NCBI GenBank assembly: GCA_025464795.1
Contig: JAODNB010000126.1
Span: forward strand, 1-12,088
Source: Frankiales bacterium
GTDB lineage: Bacteria; Actinomycetota; Actinomycetes; Mycobacteriales; SCTD01
DNA length: 12,088 nt
Direction of reading: 5' to 3'
Shown: positions 6,399-12,088 of the stretch, piece after piece
Position numbering within the stretch: position 1 is the first letter of the stretch
How the letters are laid out: each line of letters starts with the position of its first letter
The notes under the pieces: model-generated
The model's database searches: none
Told to the model about the DNA's origin: nothing
What the model saw: only the letters and a program-made list of their open reading frames with translations
Translations under genes and position numbers: made by a program

Positions 6399-6919
6399 GC
6401 GGCCCGTCGCAGCGAAGCAGGCGCAGACAGGAGCTGGAAGAAGGACGACGGTGAGCCCGAGCTGCCCTCCGGCTCCTCCAGGTCGTCGTATCCCGCCAGC
6501 AGCGCGTCGAGGTCCGCGTCCGAGTCCCACGACTCCTCCACCGAGGACCGGCCGTCCGCCGCGTCGATCTCGAACCAGACCGTCTTGCCCTCGGGTGTGC
6601 GGTCGACCCCCCAGGCCGCCGCGAGCGTCGCGATCAGCCGGACCCCTCGGCCCGTCGTCGCATCGATCCCGTAGTCGCGCTGGCGAGGAAGCACGGGCGA
6701 CGAGTCCGCGACGCTCACGCGCACCCGCTCGCCCTCCCGGGCGACTTCGACGACGAAGTCTGTTCGAGCGTGGAGGACGGCGTTGGTGGCCGCTTCGGAC
6801 ACCAGCATCTCGGCCGCGTCCAACGCCCCGGGCACGCCCAGCTCGTCCAGGGCCGTGCGCACGAACCGACGGGCCGCTGGGACGCTCTGCGGCTCCGGGG
6901 GAAAGGCAGCGTCGATCAC
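6395..6919 (-). CDS. Anti-sigma-factor-like ATP-binding serine kinase (HATPase, RsbW type)
   Basis: The protein has 174 residues when started at GTG 6919; no ATG or better GTG/TTG start was found upstream in frame before the divergent gene. It has the GHKL ATPase boxes in order: N-box SEAATNAVLHA (E42, N46), G1 box VADSSP (D72), and G2 box TTGRGVRLI (G90-G92), then a WGVDRTPEGKTVWFEI strand. RsbW/SpoIIAB-like kinases bind sigma factors or phosphorylate STAS anti-anti-sigma proteins. After residue about 122 there is an acidic, Ser-rich tail of about 50 residues (ESWDSDADLDALL...FFQLL) beyond the kinase core, unusual for plain RsbW and perhaps a docking region. There is no Shine-Dalgarno, but a -10-like TATGGT ends six bases before the GTG, suggesting a leaderless mRNA. 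It forms an operon with the next gene (ATGA overlap) and is divergent from its likely antagonist phosphatase. Confidence 0.9.
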   Translation of the reverse strand: MIDAAFPPEPQSVPAARRFVRTALDELGVPGALDAAEMLVSEAATNAVLHARTDFVVEVAREGERVRVSVADSSPVLPRQRDYGIDATTGRGVRLIATLAAAWGVDRTPEGKTVWFEIDAADGRSSVEESWDSDADLDALLAGYDDLEEPEGSSGSPSSFFQLLSAPASLRRAA

Positions 6920-6925
6920 GTACGG

Positions 6926-6931
6926 ACCATA
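6926..6931 (-). promoter_or_regulatory. -10-like hexamer for a leaderless kinase mRNA
   Basis: On the minus strand TATGGT (TANNNT) is followed by six bases and then the GTG at 6919, so transcription would start on or next to the start codon. No Shine-Dalgarno is present. The -35 is not clear. Confidence 0.4.
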
Positions 6932-7002
6932 CGCGCTCGGCGCAGAGTGACCGAAAGAGACTCCCCGCAGAGGGTAAGCAAAAGGTGACTCGATGGCGCA
7001 TT

Positions 7003-7008
7003 TAGGGT
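7003..7008 (+). promoter_or_regulatory. -10-like hexamer for a leaderless phosphatase mRNA
   Basis: On the plus strand TAGGGT (TANNNT) is followed by six bases and then GTG at 7015, the same geometry as on the other side of this 95-bp divergent region. The run of G before the GTG could instead act as a weak Shine-Dalgarno. No good -35 is seen. Confidence 0.4.
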
Positions 7009-7014
7009 CGGGGG

Positions 7015-8649
7015 GTGAGAGTTGATCAGTCGACGGCCCTGCGGCTGCAGCTGGCGCAGGACGCAGCGCAGCTTGGGTACTGGGACTACGAGGTCGCCAC
7101 GGCAAAGCTCGTGTGGGACGAGGCCTGCGCCGCGATGTTCGGCATCTCGCTCGAGGAGTTCGAAGGGGCGCTCTCGGCGTTCGAGGCGCGCTGCCACGCC
7201 GACGACCTTCCCCGCGTCCAGGCGGTGCTCGCCGCGACGGGTCCGGGCGACAGCATGGAGACCACGTACCGGGCAGTGCAGCCCGACGGGTCCTTGCGAT
7301 ATCTGCTGTCACGCGGTCAGGGAGTGGCCGGGAAGGACGGTGACCTCGAGCGCCTCGTCGGCGTCGTCCTCGACGTGACGCGCCTGCACCGGGGAGCGGA
7401 CCGGTTGAGCGGCCTCGCGCGCGTGGCGATGGCTCTCGCGGGAGCTGATGACGACTCGGAGCTCACCCGCGTCGTCATCGAGCAGGGCGCGGCCGTCCTC
7501 GGCGCAGATGGCGGTGCGGTCTGCATCCGCGATGACGCGCGTGGGGTGATCCGGCTGGCCATGACCGACAGCCTCGGCGAAGAGGTGCAGCTGGAGTTCG
7601 GCGAGCTTCCCCTCGACGGTCCCCTGCCGGGCAGCTACACCGCCCGCACAGGCGAGGAGGTCTGGCTGCCGAACCGTGCAGCCGGCCTGGCCTTCACCCC
7701 CGCGATGCAGATCGTCTACGACGGCACGGATCGCGATGCCTGGGCCGTGCTTCCGCTGCGGTCAGGGGACACGCTGATCGGAAGCCTTGTGGTGTCCTGG
7801 GCCGAGCCCAGGACGTTCGACGAGGAGGAGCGGGAGCTCCTCGCTGCGTTCGCGGCTCAGACGGCTCAGGCCCTCGACCGCGTGTCCGCTCTCGCGGCCG
7901 AGCGCCGCCAGGCCGAGGAGGCTCGACGGCTGTCCGAGACGTTGCAGCGCAGTCTGCTGTCAGCTCCGCCGCAGCCAGACGACCTGCAGGTCGCTGTGCG
8001 CTACGCACCTGCTTCGCAGCAAGCTGCCGTCGGCGGAGACTGGTACGACGGCTTCGTCGTCCCTGACGGCGCGCTCACCCTCGTCATCGGGGACTGCGTC
8101 GGTCACGACCGGCAGGCCGCCGCTGCCATGGCCACCATGCGCAACCTCCTGCGGGCCACGGCCTACGCCATCGGAGAGCCCCCGGCTGCCGTCCTGACAG
8201 CGCTGGAGCGAGCGCTGCGCGGCCTCGAGGTCGACGGGCTCGCGACCTGCCTGCTCGCCCGCATCGAGCAGACAGCGGAGCTGAGGGCGCGCCAGCTGCG
8301 TCGTGTGACGTGGAGCAACGCGGGCCACATGCCGCCGTTGCTGCGCCAGCCGGACGGACGGGTGCGACTGCTCTCCAGCGAGCCGGACCTGCTGCTCGGG
8401 CTGTCGGTCGAGAGCGTCCGCTGCGACAGCAGCATCGACGTCGCGGTGGGCGCGACGCTGGTCCTGTACACGGACGGGCTGGTCGAGCGACGCGGCGAGG
8501 ACCTCGACACGGGCATCGAGCGACTGCGCGTCACTGTCGAGGAGCTCGGCCATCTGGAGCTGGAGGAGCTCTGCGACGCCCTGCTCGAGCGCATGACCGG
8601 CGGTAGCGCAGAGGATGACGTCGCCCTGCTCACGGTCCGCTTCAAGTAA
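7015..8649 (+). CDS. PAS-GAF-PP2C protein phosphatase (SpoIIE/RsbU type)
   Basis: The 544-residue soluble protein has a PAS domain (about 7-128, with GYWDYEVATAKLVWDEACAAMFGI, PAS_3-like), a GAF domain (about 130-290), a short helical linker (about 285-310) and a PP2C/SpoIIE catalytic domain (about 330-543). Metal-binding residues are all present: GDWYD (D342, D345), GDCVGHD (D360), YTDG (D487) and EDDVALL (D534, D535). Such enzymes dephosphorylate STAS anti-anti-sigma proteins and so free stress sigma factors; the divergent kinase at 6395-6919 is its natural opponent. No STAS protein is in the window. The PAS and GAF domains presumably sense redox, light or a small ligand, but no cofactor residue can be assigned. 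The GTG at 7015 starts eight codons before the PAS domain; translation may be leaderless. The transporter gene follows after 18 nt. Confidence 0.93.
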   Translation: MRVDQSTALRLQLAQDAAQLGYWDYEVATAKLVWDEACAAMFGISLEEFEGALSAFEARCHADDLPRVQAVLAATGPGDSMETTYRAVQPDGSLRYLLSRGQGVAGKDGDLERLVGVVLDVTRLHRGADRLSGLARVAMALAGADDDSELTRVVIEQGAAVLGADGGAVCIRDDARGVIRLAMTDSLGEEVQLEFGELPLDGPLPGSYTARTGEEVWLPNRAAGLAFTPAMQIVYDGTDRDAWAVLPLRSGDTLIGSLVVSWAEPRTFDEEERELLAAFAAQTAQALDRVSALAAERRQAEEARRLSETLQRSLLSAPPQPDDLQVAVRYAPASQQAAVGGDWYDGFVVPDGALTLVIGDCVGHDRQAAAAMATMRNLLRATAYAIGEPPAAVLTALERALRGLEVDGLATCLLARIEQTAELRARQLRRVTWSNAGHMPPLLRQPDGRVRLLSSEPDLLLGLSVESVRCDSSIDVAVGATLVLYTDGLVERRGEDLDTGIERLRVTVEELGHLELEELCDALLERMTGGSAEDDVALLTVRFK

Positions 8650-8667
8650 CACTGCAAGAATCCTGGG

Positions 8668-9549
8668 GTGCTGGCGCCCGCGGTCTTCGTCCTGCTCTGG
8701 AGCACGGGGTTCGTCGGCGCGAAGTACGGCCTGCCCGACGCCGAGCCCTTCACGTTCCTGGCGCTGCGGCTGCTCATCGCCGGCTCCCTCCTGGCGCTCG
8801 CTGCCCTCGCCACCCGGACGCGCATCGACCGGACCCATGCCGCTCGGGCCGCCGTCTCCGGGGTGCTCCTGCACGCCACCTACCTCGGCGGGGTGTTCTG
8901 GGCGATCGCCCACGGCACACCCGCGGGGGTGAGTGCTGTGGTCGTCAGCCTCCAACCCGTCCTGGTGGCCGCACTGGCGCTGCCCCTGCTCGGCGAGCGC
9001 CTGGCGCCGCGGCAGTGGCTGGGCCTGGCGCTGGGCATCAGCGGCGTGCTGCTGGTCGTCGCCCCTCACCTCGGCGGTGACGTGCCCCTCGCCGGTCTCA
9101 TGAGCTGCCTGGTCGCGCTCGCCGGCGGCACAGCCGGAACGCTGTGGCAGAAGCGGTACGGGGACGGCATTCCCTTGCTCTGGGGCACCTCCGTCCAGTA
9201 CGCCGTCGCCACCGCCGTCCTCGCCGTGGCCTCCTTGGCCGTTGAGCACCAGCACATCTCATGGACGCCACGGTTCGTCGGCGCGCTCAGCTGGTTGGTG
9301 GTCGTCCTGTCACTCGGTGCCGTCCTGCTGCTGATGGTCCTGCTCCGCAGAGGAACCGCAAGCAGCGTCTCCAGCCTGCTCTACCTGGTGCCGCCGGCGA
9401 CCGCGCTGGAGGCCTGGCTGCTGTTCGACGAGCGCTTGACCGTCGCGTCCACGGTCGGCGTCGCGGTCACCGCGTTGGGGGTAGCCCTCGCCGTCCGCGG
9501 AGTGTCACACCACGACCGCGTGGATCAGGACGGTCCGCAGCTGGCCTGA
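8668..9549 (+). CDS. EamA/DMT-superfamily transporter
   Basis: The 293-residue integral membrane protein has about ten hydrophobic segments (roughly 1-20, 27-46, 57-78, 82-105, 112-131, 137-156, 168-188, 200-225, 232-255 and 259-280). This is the duplicated 5+5 EamA architecture of drug/metabolite exporters. Typical features are the N-terminal VLLWSTGFVGAKYGL, VSLQPVLVAALALPLLGERL closing the first half, and LVPPATALEAWLLFDERL in the second half. The substrate is unknown. It starts with GTG 18 nt after the phosphatase stop and is probably co-transcribed with it. There is no clear Shine-Dalgarno; an AAGAAT hexamer six bases before the GTG repeats the leaderless spacing of the genes at 6919 and 7015, though it is a poor -10. 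Its 3' end overlaps the convergent methyltransferase gene by 45 nt. Confidence 0.9.
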   Translation: MLAPAVFVLLWSTGFVGAKYGLPDAEPFTFLALRLLIAGSLLALAALATRTRIDRTHAARAAVSGVLLHATYLGGVFWAIAHGTPAGVSAVVVSLQPVLVAALALPLLGERLAPRQWLGLALGISGVLLVVAPHLGGDVPLAGLMSCLVALAGGTAGTLWQKRYGDGIPLLWGTSVQYAVATAVLAVASLAVEHQHISWTPRFVGALSWLVVVLSLGAVLLLMVLLRRGTASSVSSLLYLVPPATALEAWLLFDERLTVASTVGVAVTALGVALAVRGVSHHDRVDQDGPQLA

Positions 9550-10269
9550 CGACAGCAGTCGGCCGAGGAGACCGGACTGCTGCTCGGCCGCGCGGAACGC
9601 GGGGTGCTCGGCGTGCCGCTCCCCGATGACCGCCTGAACCCGGTCAACATGTGCCTGCCACGCCACGGGCGAGTCGGGGAAGTCAGAGGCATCGGCCTCG
9701 TCGAGCACCTGGAACCCGGTAGCGGCGAGATCGTCGCGAAGCTCGTCGTACGACGGGAAGCTGTTGCCATCCGGCTGCTCGTCCAGGTGGTCTGTCGTCC
9801 GTACGAGCACGAGCAGGCCGAGTCGACCCGTGGGGGTCAGGACACGTCGCAGCTCGGCGAGCAGCTGCCGCTTCTCCTCCACCGTGCACAGGACCCCGAG
9901 GGCCCACGCAGCGTCGAAACGACCTGCCGGGAAGGGCAGCTGCCGCGAGTCGCACACCAGGGAGGGAAGGCCGAACAGCCGTCGGCCGGCCGCCACTGCC
10001 TCGGGCATCGGATCGGTGAGGACGGGCAGCGCTCCGTACCGCTGGGCCGCGAAAGCGCCGGGACCGCCGACGCCGGCGCCGGCGTCCAGCAGGGTCGTGC
10101 CGGCCTTGAGCTGCAGGGCTTCGCAGAGCCAGGCGAGTGCCGCGGGGCTCCCGGATCCCCGGCAGGCCGAGGGCAGCGCGTAGTCCTCACCGAGCTCCTC
10201 GACGACGGTCGCGGTCCACCCCGCCACGGTGTCGAACTCCGCCGCCATGGCGTCAGGCAGCTCCCTCAT
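9505..10269 (-). CDS. Class I SAM-dependent methyltransferase
   Basis: The 254-residue cytoplasmic protein has the standard SAM-binding pattern: motif I LLDAGAGVGGPG (D62 to G69), an acidic residue at the end of strand 2 (D86 in VLTDPM), CDSRQLPFPAGRFDAAWALGVL (D107, D119) for motifs II-IV, and LLAELRRVLTPTGRLGLLVL, the usual post-motif helix and strand. It belongs with Methyltransf_11/25-like small-molecule methyltransferases; the substrate cannot be read from the sequence. The ATG at 10269 overlaps the stop of the upstream MetF-like gene (ATGA), so the two are translationally coupled, which hints at a shared one-carbon pathway. An internal ATG at codon 8 is an alternative start without the coupling. 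The 3' end runs 45 nt into the convergent transporter gene. Confidence 0.9.
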   Translation of the reverse strand: MRELPDAMAAEFDTVAGWTATVVEELGEDYALPSACRGSGSPAALAWLCEALQLKAGTTLLDAGAGVGGPGAFAAQRYGALPVLTDPMPEAVAAGRRLFGLPSLVCDSRQLPFPAGRFDAAWALGVLCTVEEKRQLLAELRRVLTPTGRLGLLVLVRTTDHLDEQPDGNSFPSYDELRDDLAATGFQVLDEADASDFPDSPVAWQAHVDRVQAVIGERHAEHPAFRAAEQQSGLLGRLLSSGQLRTVLIHAVVV

Positions 10270-11243
10270 CCGCGCACCCGTCGTCCGACCTCGGCCTTGA
10301 TGCGAGCAGCCGGCACCTCGCCGGCGCCCGAGGCGAGGCCGCTCAGGTTGACGCCCACGACGCCGTCCACGGCGAGCAGCTGCTGTGCCTCGTGCACCGC
10401 GGCGCCGATCCCCGCCTCCTCCTGGTCTGAGGCACGCAGGACCTGCTGGACACGGCCCTCGTCCAGGTCCAGACCGGGGAACGCCTGCAGCACCCGCGCT
10501 GACCGCTCGTCGGTGTAGACCGCCACCCCGGCGACGAACGGAAGCGTGACACCCAGGTCACGACAGGAGCGGATGAAGGCGGACACAGCCTGCGGCGTTC
10601 CCACGTGGTTGAGGAAGCACACGTTCGCCCCGGCTCGTTGCTTGCTGAGCACCCGCAACGGCCGCACCTCGCGCGGTTCCGCGCCCGGCGACTCGGCGAC
10701 GGCCACGGGCAGCCCTCGATCGGCGGCCAGGGCAGCCAGCCGCGTGCTGTCGAGGTCGAAGACCTGGGTGACCTCCGGACGCGTACCGGGGGCGCGGCCG
10801 TCGCCGGTGACGCACAGGACGCCTGCTGGACGCGTGCCGCCAAGAGCGAGCCCTGCGAGCTCCTGCTCGAGCACCACCCGGTTGCGGTCTCGGCAGGTCA
10901 GCGTGATCCACGCGACCAAGCCGGCGTCATGGACCAACGAGGTCATCTGCCCCGGTGGGAAGTCCGGTCGGTGCTGGTGCTCCCCCACCAGCACGGCGTC
11001 ACAGGTGCCGCGGAGGACGTCGACCACCTCGTGGAGCCCCGTGACGTCGAAGGGACGCACTGACAGGTCCGTGAGCACGTACGGCGCCGTCAGTCCGAGC
11101 GGCGCCGCCAGCTCCCCGTCCCAGACCTGGGCCGGCGCGTCGACGAACACGCAGCGGTGCGGGGCCATCTCGCACCGGAGGTCGTGACGAACCCCACCGC
11201 ACGGCCCGTACGTCATCCGCTTCGGGCAGTCGGTAACAGGCAC
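10266..11243 (-). CDS. Methylenetetrahydrofolate reductase-like protein with N-terminal Cys motif
   Basis: The 325-residue protein opens with a four-cysteine motif, CPKRMTYGPCGG...CEMAPHRC (C6, C15, C24, C31), like the MetV/MTHFR C-terminal zinc-type domain but placed at the N-terminus. The rest (about 45-320) fits a MetF TIM barrel: WITLTCRDRNR, then VLCVTGD (the Asp that contacts flavin in MetF), then a VCFLNHVGTPQAV strand where MetF has its VTQ-F-F element, and PFVAGVAVYTDERSARVL. The active-site Glu of MetF (near SFEFFPP) is not seen: that strand reads LTDLSVRPFD. The Gln of the TQ element appears as Asn. It may therefore act on a different folate or a partner protein. The GTG start at 11243 has only a weak AGGA eight bases upstream. 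It is the first gene of an operon with the SAM methyltransferase (4-nt overlap). Confidence 0.8.
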   Translation of the reverse strand: MPVTDCPKRMTYGPCGGVRHDLRCEMAPHRCVFVDAPAQVWDGELAAPLGLTAPYVLTDLSVRPFDVTGLHEVVDVLRGTCDAVLVGEHQHRPDFPPGQMTSLVHDAGLVAWITLTCRDRNRVVLEQELAGLALGGTRPAGVLCVTGDGRAPGTRPEVTQVFDLDSTRLAALAADRGLPVAVAESPGAEPREVRPLRVLSKQRAGANVCFLNHVGTPQAVSAFIRSCRDLGVTLPFVAGVAVYTDERSARVLQAFPGLDLDEGRVQQVLRASDQEEAGIGAAVHEAQQLLAVDGVVGVNLSGLASGAGEVPAARIKAEVGRRVRG

Positions 11244-11307
11244 GCTGTCGGTCCTACCTCAACGGAGACCTCGCTACGCCTCCTACCGATCAGCGGACCC
11301 AAGGCCG

Positions 11308-11338
11308 ATGGGCGACACCCGGATCGGGTGTCGCCCAT
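11308..11338 (-). terminator. 13-bp perfect hairpin, terminator of the membrane-protein gene
   Basis: Arms 11308-11320 and 11326-11338 are exact 13-bp reverse complements with a 5-nt GGATC loop. The hairpin starts 18 nt after the minus-strand stop at 11356. It also sits about 65 nt upstream of the next minus-strand gene, so it insulates that gene from read-through. There is no T-run. Confidence 0.75.
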
Positions 11339-11355
11339 GGCGTTGCGGACGGCTG

Positions 11356-11958
11356 TCAGGTAGCCGGCAGGTGCTCCGGGTGCCAGCCGGGCACGTGGAG
11401 AGCCGCTTCCGCGGAGGTACGCCGGGCGTGGAGCAGACCCAGCACCGACAGGATCACCAGGAGGGCACCGGCTCCGAGAGCGATGAACGCGCCGATGAAA
11501 GCGACCTGGGCCATCTTGCCGAACGCGTAGGCGTTGAGGAGCAGGCCACGCAGCGTCTCGCCCTTGAAGACGGTGGCCACCTTGCCGGCGAGCGCGGCAT
11601 CAGTCGGGGCGGCGATCGATGCGGCCGAGAGCTCGGAGTAGGTCTTGCCGCCGCTGATCCCCTTGAGGTGGACGGCGATGAAGTGGTCGGCGTAGGCCTT
11701 TGCCTGGTCCCCGTTGGTCAGCTGCTGACCGGCGTACTTGGACAGGTAGGGCTTGATGGCCGGGTCGTTGAGCGACTCCGTGCCGGCGGCAGGGAAGAAG
11801 ATCTTCTCCGCCGACAGCTGGGTACGGACGTTGTCACTCACGAAGCTGTGCGCCCAGAACATCAGCCCTGAGGCGGCGAGGAGCACGGTCGCGAGGACCA
11901 TGCCGGTTGCTGAAACGAGGATGTCGAAGCTCTTGCGTCGCATGGCGGTGCCTCCCAC
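11356..11958 (-). CDS. Two-helix membrane protein of unknown function
   Basis: The protein has up to 200 residues, with a hydrophobic helix at about 13-36 after a basic MRRK stretch, an extracytoplasmic region of about 110 residues (about 37-148), and a second helix at about 150-178 followed by a short basic and His-containing tail (HARRTSAEAALHVPGWHPEHLP). The topology is probably both ends inside with a large outside loop. The loop has FFPAAGTESLNDPAIKPYLSKYAGQQLTNGDQAKAYADHFIAVHLKGISGGKTYSELSAAS and no cysteine, so no disulfide. Similar proteins occur in actinobacteria, but I know no assigned function. Two starts are well supported: GTG at 11958 (AAGGAGG five bases upstream) and ATG at 11943 (GGGAGG seven bases upstream). 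The second gives 195 residues and places MRRK directly before the helix. Confidence 0.8.
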   Translation of the reverse strand: MGGTAMRRKSFDILVSATGMVLATVLLAASGLMFWAHSFVSDNVRTQLSAEKIFFPAAGTESLNDPAIKPYLSKYAGQQLTNGDQAKAYADHFIAVHLKGISGGKTYSELSAASIAAPTDAALAGKVATVFKGETLRGLLLNAYAFGKMAQVAFIGAFIALGAGALLVILSVLGLLHARRTSAEAALHVPGWHPEHLPAT

Positions 11959-12025
11959 TGCGACCTCCTTGGCCGCTCTGAGAACAACCTCCCGCGACAG
12001 CCCGACTGCTCGACAGTGTGGAAGG

Positions 12026-12088
12026 TCACGACCTCCGCAGGACCAACGTCCCGCCAGGCCAGGTCGTCCAGGTGAGCCCTCCGCTGAG
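12026..12088 (-). CDS. Possible C-terminal tail of a gene entering from the right
   Basis: One minus-strand frame is open from the right edge to a TGA at 12028-12026 (20 codons, ending WPGGTLVLRRS). Nearly all third positions are G or C, as in the real genes here, and the stop lies about 70 nt upstream of the membrane-protein gene. This is too short to identify. Another minus frame is also open through this stretch, so the call is weak. Confidence 0.25.
   Translation of the reverse strand, partial: LSGGLTWTTWPGGTLVLRRS

Noticed and set aside
6972..6977. GGGTAA as a SigB-type -10 for the phosphatase gene
   Set aside because: No GTTT-like -35 at the right distance; the TAGGGT six bases before the GTG is better placed.
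6920..7312. N-terminal extension of the anti-sigma-like kinase frame up to 7312
   Set aside because: The extension would overlap the phosphatase start and first PAS residues, is Arg/Pro-rich and unlike RsbW N-termini; GTG 6919 leads directly into the kinase fold.
7960..9255. Minus-strand open frame of 431 codons spanning the phosphatase end and the transporter
   Set aside because: It crosses two clearly functional genes on the other strand; the product is Gln/Gly/Glu/Arg-rich with no motif.
9604..10518. Plus-strand open frame opposite the methyltransferase and MetF-like genes
   Set aside because: It is a shadow of two convincing minus-strand genes, with biased composition.
1..12088. CRISPR array, tRNA or rRNA genes
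   Set aside because: No regularly spaced repeats and no tRNA- or rRNA-like segments were seen on either strand.

Overview
The window is very GC-rich, uses GTG starts freely and shows strong G/C preference at third codon positions. The protein families (SpoIIE-type phosphatase with anti-sigma-like kinase, PAS/GAF diguanylate cyclase-phosphodiesterase, actinobacterial MetF-like protein) point to a chromosomal segment of a high-GC actinomycete. I cannot name the genus.

Layout. (1) 1-364, minus: 5' part of an NAD(P)-dependent epimerase/dehydratase. (2) About 455-2100: an IS110-family insertion sequence with an intact DEDD/serine recombinase (minus) and, downstream of it, a roughly 200-nt structured non-coding stretch that looks like a bridge RNA. 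A 15-bp perfect hairpin at 418-451 lies just outside its left end. (3) 2114-3094, minus: a helical ferritin-like protein with a C-terminal helical tail, divergent from (4) 3307-5910, plus: a PAS-PAS-GAF-GGDEF-EAL c-di-GMP enzyme. (5) 5907-6919, minus: a two-gene operon of an anti-sigma-like HATPase kinase and a conserved helical protein, joined by an ATGA overlap. It is divergent from (6) 7015-8649, plus: a PAS-GAF-PP2C (SpoIIE/RsbU type) phosphatase. (7) 8668-9549, plus: an EamA/DMT transporter that follows the phosphatase after 18 nt and runs 45 nt into the convergent (8) 9505-11243 minus operon of a MetF-like protein with an N-terminal cysteine motif plus a SAM methyltransferase (again an ATGA overlap). 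(9) 11356-11958, minus: a two-helix membrane protein with a terminator hairpin just after its stop.

Functionally, 2.1-8.65 kb reads as a stress/signalling island: sensory input (PAS, GAF) feeds c-di-GMP turnover and a partner-switching pair (kinase and phosphatase) whose STAS anti-anti-sigma partner and sigma factor are not in the window. The 9.5-11.2 kb operon looks like one-carbon or methyl-transfer metabolism of unknown substrate.

The most notable item is the IS110 non-coding region. It folds on paper into a 12-bp stem, a 4-bp stem and a symmetric 11x11 internal loop capped by a hairpin. One loop strand repeats a 9-base sequence at the putative left end of the element. This was found by reading alone; no folding or database search was run.
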